A stretch of DNA of 64,000 bases, taken from positions 21,299 to 85,298 of the forward strand of contig VFZF01000013.1 of assembly GCA_016871335.1 (NCBI GenBank). The letters run 5' to 3'. Positions 59,297 through 64,000 of this stretch are shown piece after piece; the first letter of the stretch is position 1, and each line of letters opens with the position of its first letter. Under the pieces are notes generated by a model. The model made no database searches, was not told the origin of the DNA, and saw only the letters and a program-made list of their open reading frames with translations. Position numbers and translations under genes: made by a program. Origin of the DNA: Acidimicrobiia bacterium. GTDB taxonomy: Bacteria; Acidobacteriota; Vicinamibacteria; Vicinamibacterales; SCN-69-37.

Positions 59297-60334
59297 ATGA
59301 TCCGCGGTGCCCAGTCGAATCCGGCGGGCCGGTTTGAGCGGCTCGAGGTGACCTTTGATCCGGCGGACCTTCCGCCGGATGAAGAGCGTCCCGACCCGCG
59401 AACCGAGTTCTACCAGGACTCCTCGAAGAGCATCATCTCGACCAACGACAGTCCGGACGTCCCGATGGACGCGACGGTGAATCCGTATCGCGGCTGCGAA
59501 CACGGCTGCATTTATTGCTACGCCCGTCCGTATCACGAGTATCTCGGGCTCTCGGCCGGCGTGGATTTCGAGCAGCGCATCTTTGTGAAGGCGCAGGCGC
59601 CCGCGTTGCTGCGCTCGGAGCTGATGGCGAAAAGCTGGACGCCGCGGCGCATCGGGCTCAGCGGCGTGACCGATCCCTATCAGCCGGTCGAACGCCGGTT
59701 GCAGCTGACGCGCGGATGTCTTGAGGTGCTGGCTGAGTTCCGCAACCCGATCGTGATCATCACCAAGAATCGGTTGGTGACGCGCGACATCGACGTGTTG
59801 CGATCGTTGGCGGACCATCACGCAGCACAGGTGTTCCTCTCGATTACGACGCTCGACGATGGGCTGGCGCAGGTGATGGAGCCGCGCGCCTCGCGCCCGG
59901 CGCTGCGACTTGAGGCCGTGCGTGTGTTGGCAGACGCCGGTGTGCCGGTCGGCGTGATGGTGGCACCCATCATTCCGGGGCTGACCGATCACGAAGTGCC
60001 GGCGATTCTCGACGCCGCGGCGGCAGCCGGCGCGTTCACCGCCGGCCACAACGTCGTGCGGCTCCCACACGGCGTGAAGGACCTGTTCGCGGAGTGGCTC
60101 GCCGCGCATGTGCCGCATCGGAAGGAGAAGGTGCTCAATCGCCTTCGGTCCATGCGTGATGGCAAGCTGAACGACTCCGCATTCGGCGCCCGCATGGTCG
60201 GTGCGGGCCCGTTCGCGGATTCCATCCACCAGATGTTCGAGCTGCACTGCCGCAAGGTGGGACTGACGCAGCGGCTGACGCTGTCGACGACGGCGTTCCG
60301 CCGGCCCGGCCAACTCGATTTGTTCGGGAGGTAG
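59297..60334 (+). CDS. PA0069/Rv2578c-family radical SAM protein
   Basis: 345 aa. The radical SAM cluster motif is CEHGCIYCYARPYHEYLGLS (C-x3-C-x2-C), preceded by a conserved NPYRG. Sequence such as SGVTDPYQPVERRLQLTRGC and PRASRPALRLEAVRVLADAG is typical of this SplB-like family; the function is not established. TAACGT lies 6 bases before the ATG with no Shine-Dalgarno, suggesting a leaderless mRNA. Confidence 0.88.
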   Translation: MIRGAQSNPAGRFERLEVTFDPADLPPDEERPDPRTEFYQDSSKSIISTNDSPDVPMDATVNPYRGCEHGCIYCYARPYHEYLGLSAGVDFEQRIFVKAQAPALLRSELMAKSWTPRRIGLSGVTDPYQPVERRLQLTRGCLEVLAEFRNPIVIITKNRLVTRDIDVLRSLADHHAAQVFLSITTLDDGLAQVMEPRASRPALRLEAVRVLADAGVPVGVMVAPIIPGLTDHEVPAILDAAAAAGAFTAGHNVVRLPHGVKDLFAEWLAAHVPHRKEKVLNRLRSMRDGKLNDSAFGARMVGAGPFADSIHQMFELHCRKVGLTQRLTLSTTAFRRPGQLDLFGR

Positions 60335-60338
60335 CCCC

Positions 60339-60416
60339 CTGCTGAGCGCGACCGGCGTGGTGATTGGCGTGCCGGCCGCGATGGTGTTGTCCCGCGCGGC
60401 GTGCGGCGACACTTGA
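60339..60416 (+). pseudogene. Fragment of an FtsX-like ABC permease C-terminus
   Basis: The frame reads LLSATGVVIGVPAAMVLSRA, then ACGDT and stop. It resembles the last helix of the MacB/ADOP permeases common in Acidobacteriota. No start or upstream part remains. The rest of the 128 bp gap carries only the promoter region of the subtilase. Confidence 0.4.
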
Positions 60417-60462
60417 TCCTCTCGCTGCGTTCCGGCAGGAGTAGGGGTAAGCTTGGGGCATC

Positions 60463-61980
60463 ATGCCCCGAACTTCCAGTCGCGTTCTTGTGCTGGCCGG
60501 CCTCACGTGTGTGGCCTGGCTGGTGTTGGTGCCTGTGTCGGCACAGCAGGCGCCGGTGCCCCAGCAGCCGCCGCCTCCGCCGCCCCGCGGTGCGTTCATC
60601 ACGACGCCTGAGCAGCGTCAGGCCCTTGAACTGGCCGCGGTGCGCGACCTCAACTACATCCCCGGCGAAGTGATCGTGAAGTTCCGCGAAGGCGTCACGG
60701 TCGTTGGGCAGGCGCGCGCGCTGGACGCCCTCAGGTCGCGACCGTTACCCGAACGGCTGCAGTGGATTGCGGATCGTACGGCCCGCCTGCAGGTGGACGG
60801 GGACCTCGACAGCCCGGCCATCGCGGCGAGTCTCGCGCGGCAGCCCGAAGTCGAGTTCGCGCATCCGAACTGGCTGCTGCAACCGAGGCTGGTGCCCAAC
60901 GATCCGCAGTATGCCGCGCGCCAGTGGAACCTCACGGCGATCAACATGCCCGGGGCGTGGGTCATCAATGCCGGCGGCCCGGGTGTCACCATCGCGGTGA
61001 TTGACAGCGGCGTGACAAACATCAACGCCACATACGGATTCAAGACCTGGAACGGCGCGTCGATTGTCACGGCGCAGATGCCGTTTGCCATCAACACGGA
61101 CTTTGACGCTGCGCGATTTGTGCCCGGTCAGGACTTTGTCTTCTGGACAGGTCCGGTGCTCGACAGTGACGGCCACGGCACGTTCATGGCGGCGGTGGCG
61201 AGCCAGTCCACCAACAACTCGGTGGGCTACGCCGGCATTGCCTACAACGCGAAGATCATGCCGCTGAAGGCCTGCCTCTCGTATTGGGACGTGCAGATCC
61301 TGCGTAGCGAGGCGGGGCAACCTGGCTACGCGCCGCTTGATGTCGGAGGCTGTCCCACGTCGGCGGTGACGACCGCCATCCGGTATGCCGCGGATAACGG
61401 TGCCAAGGTGATTAACCTGAGCCTGGGGAGCACCAATCCGTCGCCCTCGTATATCGACGCGCTGAATTACGCGGTGGGCAAAGGCGTGTTTGTGGCGCTC
61501 GCTGCGGGCAATGAGTTCAACCTCGGCAATCCCACCACCTATCCCGCGTCGTATGCGGCAAACATCGCCGGTGCCATGTCGGTCGGTGCCGTCGGGCGGT
61601 CGCTGACGCGCGCGCCCTATTCCACGACCGGGCCGTTTCTCGAAATCGTCGCCCCCGGTGGCAACAGCGCCGACGGCGGAGCCAACGGCGTCGTGTGGCA
61701 GATGGCGTTGCGGGAATCGGACTTCAATCCGGCGACGGTCATCTTTCCGCGTTTTGATCGCTACACGGACCTCGGTTCACAAGGCACGTCGCTGGCCGCT
61801 CCGCATGTGGCGGCGGTGGCGGCGTTGCTGATGAGTCAGGGCATCACGTCGCCTGCGGCCATTGAAGCGGCGTTGACGGTGACGGCCCGCGACCTGGGCG
61901 AGAAGGGACGCGACAACGATTTCGGCGCGGGTCTGCTCGACCCTCGCGCCGCGCTGCGGGGATTGGGAGTGGTGAGGTAG
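60463..61980 (+). CDS. Secreted S8 (subtilisin-family) serine peptidase
   Basis: 505 aa. A signal peptide and a Pro-rich linker (QQAPVPQQPPPPPPRG) are followed by an inhibitor-I9-like propeptide (NYIPGEVIVKFREGV, FAHPNW). The catalytic domain starts near 140 with Asp181 (IAVIDSGV), His238 (DGHGTFMA) and Ser443 (GTSLAAPH). The catalytic triad is intact. Exported, presumably for protein degradation. TAAGCT lies 9 bases before the ATG. Confidence 0.93.
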   Translation: MPRTSSRVLVLAGLTCVAWLVLVPVSAQQAPVPQQPPPPPPRGAFITTPEQRQALELAAVRDLNYIPGEVIVKFREGVTVVGQARALDALRSRPLPERLQWIADRTARLQVDGDLDSPAIAASLARQPEVEFAHPNWLLQPRLVPNDPQYAARQWNLTAINMPGAWVINAGGPGVTIAVIDSGVTNINATYGFKTWNGASIVTAQMPFAINTDFDAARFVPGQDFVFWTGPVLDSDGHGTFMAAVASQSTNNSVGYAGIAYNAKIMPLKACLSYWDVQILRSEAGQPGYAPLDVGGCPTSAVTTAIRYAADNGAKVINLSLGSTNPSPSYIDALNYAVGKGVFVALAAGNEFNLGNPTTYPASYAANIAGAMSVGAVGRSLTRAPYSTTGPFLEIVAPGGNSADGGANGVVWQMALRESDFNPATVIFPRFDRYTDLGSQGTSLAAPHVAAVAALLMSQGITSPAAIEAALTVTARDLGEKGRDNDFGAGLLDPRAALRGLGVVR

Positions 61981-61982
61981 TC

Positions 61983-63108
<1,126 letters not shown>

Positions 63109-63161
63109 GGTTGCCCGAGCGCTCGCCAATGTGCGATCCTTACGGGCCGTCCCCCCTCTGC

Positions 63162-63250
63162 GGAGAGGTACCGAAGTGGTCGTAACGGGGGCGCCTCGAA
63201 AGCGTCTTGCGCGAAAGCGCACGTGGGTTCGAATCCCACCCTCTCCGCCA
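63162..63250 (+). tRNA. tRNA-Ser(CGA)
   Basis: An 89-base class II tRNA: acceptor GGAGAGG/CCTCTCC, anticodon loop CTCGAAA (anticodon CGA), a long variable arm (CTTGCGCGAAAGCGCACG region), T-arm GTGGG-TTCGAAT-CCCAC and encoded CCA. The DNA behind it (63251-63324) is AT-rich with no gene. Confidence 0.97.
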
Positions 63251-63324
63251 TTTCATGTTATTAAGTCGTTATTAAATAGAGACTTAACCTCTGGCAGGTT
63301 GTGTCTATCCCACATTTGATACCA

Positions 63325-63756
63325 CTATTTGTCCACGATCGACCTAGACGGAGCCTGTCCGCGCGGCTGTGAGTCCACACAACGACGCTGTATGCTCTCG
63401 CCCTTATGTCCGATGGGCAAATGGCTGCTGCGGCGCTCATGTGCCAGACCGTTTCTCAGCATTTTGAAGAGCGGGAATCCCAAGGTGGCATACGGCTGAT
63501 ACCCGACCAGCGTCGCAATTTCTGAGAACACTCGGCGGACGCTATCATCCCGATTAGTTCCGGTTTGAGTTCGGGTGGCAATGATCTCCACCCCGATACA
63601 CGGGAGGAGCCCTGCCGCTGAATTAGCCGTGGTGCCGCCGCCTGCGCCGTGGCGCGAGCACCGCGCCTCGGTGACGGTGCGCATGTCGTTCAGGAGCTGC
63701 CGCAGGACGTTCTCCACTGCGCGCAATGGTAGAGACGGAAGAGTTGAGTGACCCAC
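63325..63756 (-). CDS. Hypothetical protein in an AT-richer segment
   Basis: 143 aa. The middle part reads GLLPCIGVEIIATRTQTGTN, then YQPYATLGFPLFKMLRNGLA and HERRSSHLP. The R-N-G-x-A-H step is reminiscent of HEPN-type or Abi-like proteins, but the match is weak. It lies between tRNA-Ser and a truncated acyl-CoA dehydrogenase in DNA of visibly lower GC, so it may be foreign. Start uncertain. Confidence 0.45.
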   Translation of the reverse strand: MGHSTLPSLPLRAVENVLRQLLNDMRTVTEARCSRHGAGGGTTANSAAGLLPCIGVEIIATRTQTGTNRDDSVRRVFSEIATLVGYQPYATLGFPLFKMLRNGLAHERRSSHLPIGHKGESIQRRCVDSQPRGQAPSRSIVDK

Positions 63757-63787
63757 GGGACCTCACAATTGGCAACGCATTTCGTTC

Positions 63788-64000
63788 CTAGTGCCGCTGC
63801 TCCTGAACTGTCGTTCCAATCCCTACCATGCCGCGCTCGAGAATGAATGCGGAAATGCCTTTGGCGCCTTTCGACTTGTCGGTGACCGCCATGATGACCA
63901 GCGTGTCGGCGGAGGTGCCGTGGGTGATGAACGCCTTCGACCCGTTCAAGACCCAGCAGCCGCCTTCTTTCACCGCGGTGGTGCGCATGGCCGCCGCGTC
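63788..64000 (-). pseudogene. Acyl-CoA dehydrogenase, cut at its C-terminal side
   Basis: The frame enters from the right edge ([20 protein letters not shown], then [20 protein letters not shown]) and matches the middle domain of acyl-CoA dehydrogenases. After [20 protein letters not shown] it stops at 63788, before the C-terminal helical domain that should add some 180 residues. Unless there is a frameshift, the gene is truncated. The start lies outside the window. Confidence 0.65.

Overview
The window looks like part of an Acidobacteriota chromosome, most likely class Vicinamibacteria. This is inferred from gene content: a VWFA-related secreted protein, a very large Oar-like TonB receptor with a carboxypeptidase-type N-terminal domain, a DUF4097 lipoprotein, high GC, and many short operons. 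No 16S rRNA gene is present, so the placement is indirect.

Layout. 1-4.6 kb: start of a secreted protein, then hyuA/hyuB hydantoinase genes separated by a small block with a DUF5989-like gene. 4.7-9.7 kb: S41 peptidase, a Pro-rich basic protein, fabI and nagA. 9.8-12.3 kb: DUF4097 lipoprotein, divergent queC/queD, a decayed TonB-receptor fragment and a small XRE regulator. 12.4-15.8 kb (minus): homoserine dehydrogenase, CaiB-type CoA-transferase, a small unknown, and a DtxR-type regulator. 15.8-19 kb: SIMPL protein, rmuC and a DUF1624-type membrane protein. 19-25.6 kb: ECF sigma/anti-sigma pair divergent from a TolC-MFP-RND efflux operon. 25.7-29.2 kb: universal stress protein, DUF2892 protein, MoeB-rhodanese and a five-repeat S1 protein. 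29.3-35.9 kb: a complete SUF operon (rrf2-sufA-B-C-D-S-T-U). 36-44.5 kb: a second cysteine desulfurase, the VWFA protein and the Oar-like receptor. 44.6-49.8 kb (minus): a cobalamin riboswitch and btuB-btuD-btuC-btuF. 49.8-54.2 kb: yjbQ, mqnE (futalosine menaquinone route), Fe/Mn superoxide dismutase and nrfHA (nitrite to ammonia). 54.3-57.3 kb: moeA, a DUF4143 ATPase and moaB. 57.3-63.3 kb: GH3 enzyme, tRNA-Arg(ACG), radical SAM protein, subtilase, outer-membrane protein, tadA and tRNA-Ser(CGA). 63.3-64 kb: an AT-richer scar with a truncated acyl-CoA dehydrogenase.

The most unusual property is several families of short repeats scattered through the window. One is a roughly 40-50 bp palindrome (GAGCTCGGAGGCGATTTT plus its inverted copy) found three times. 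It lies in frame inside nagA, in frame inside homoserine dehydrogenase, and at the homoserine dehydrogenase/CoA-transferase junction, where it supplies the stop codon of one gene and the start codon of the next. hyuA carries two further in-frame repeat insertions. The signal peptide of BtuF is encoded by a tandem repeat that is intergenic elsewhere. Other families sit directly behind stop codons. A second recurring pattern is a TANNNT box 6-9 bases before start codons, which suggests widespread leaderless mRNAs.
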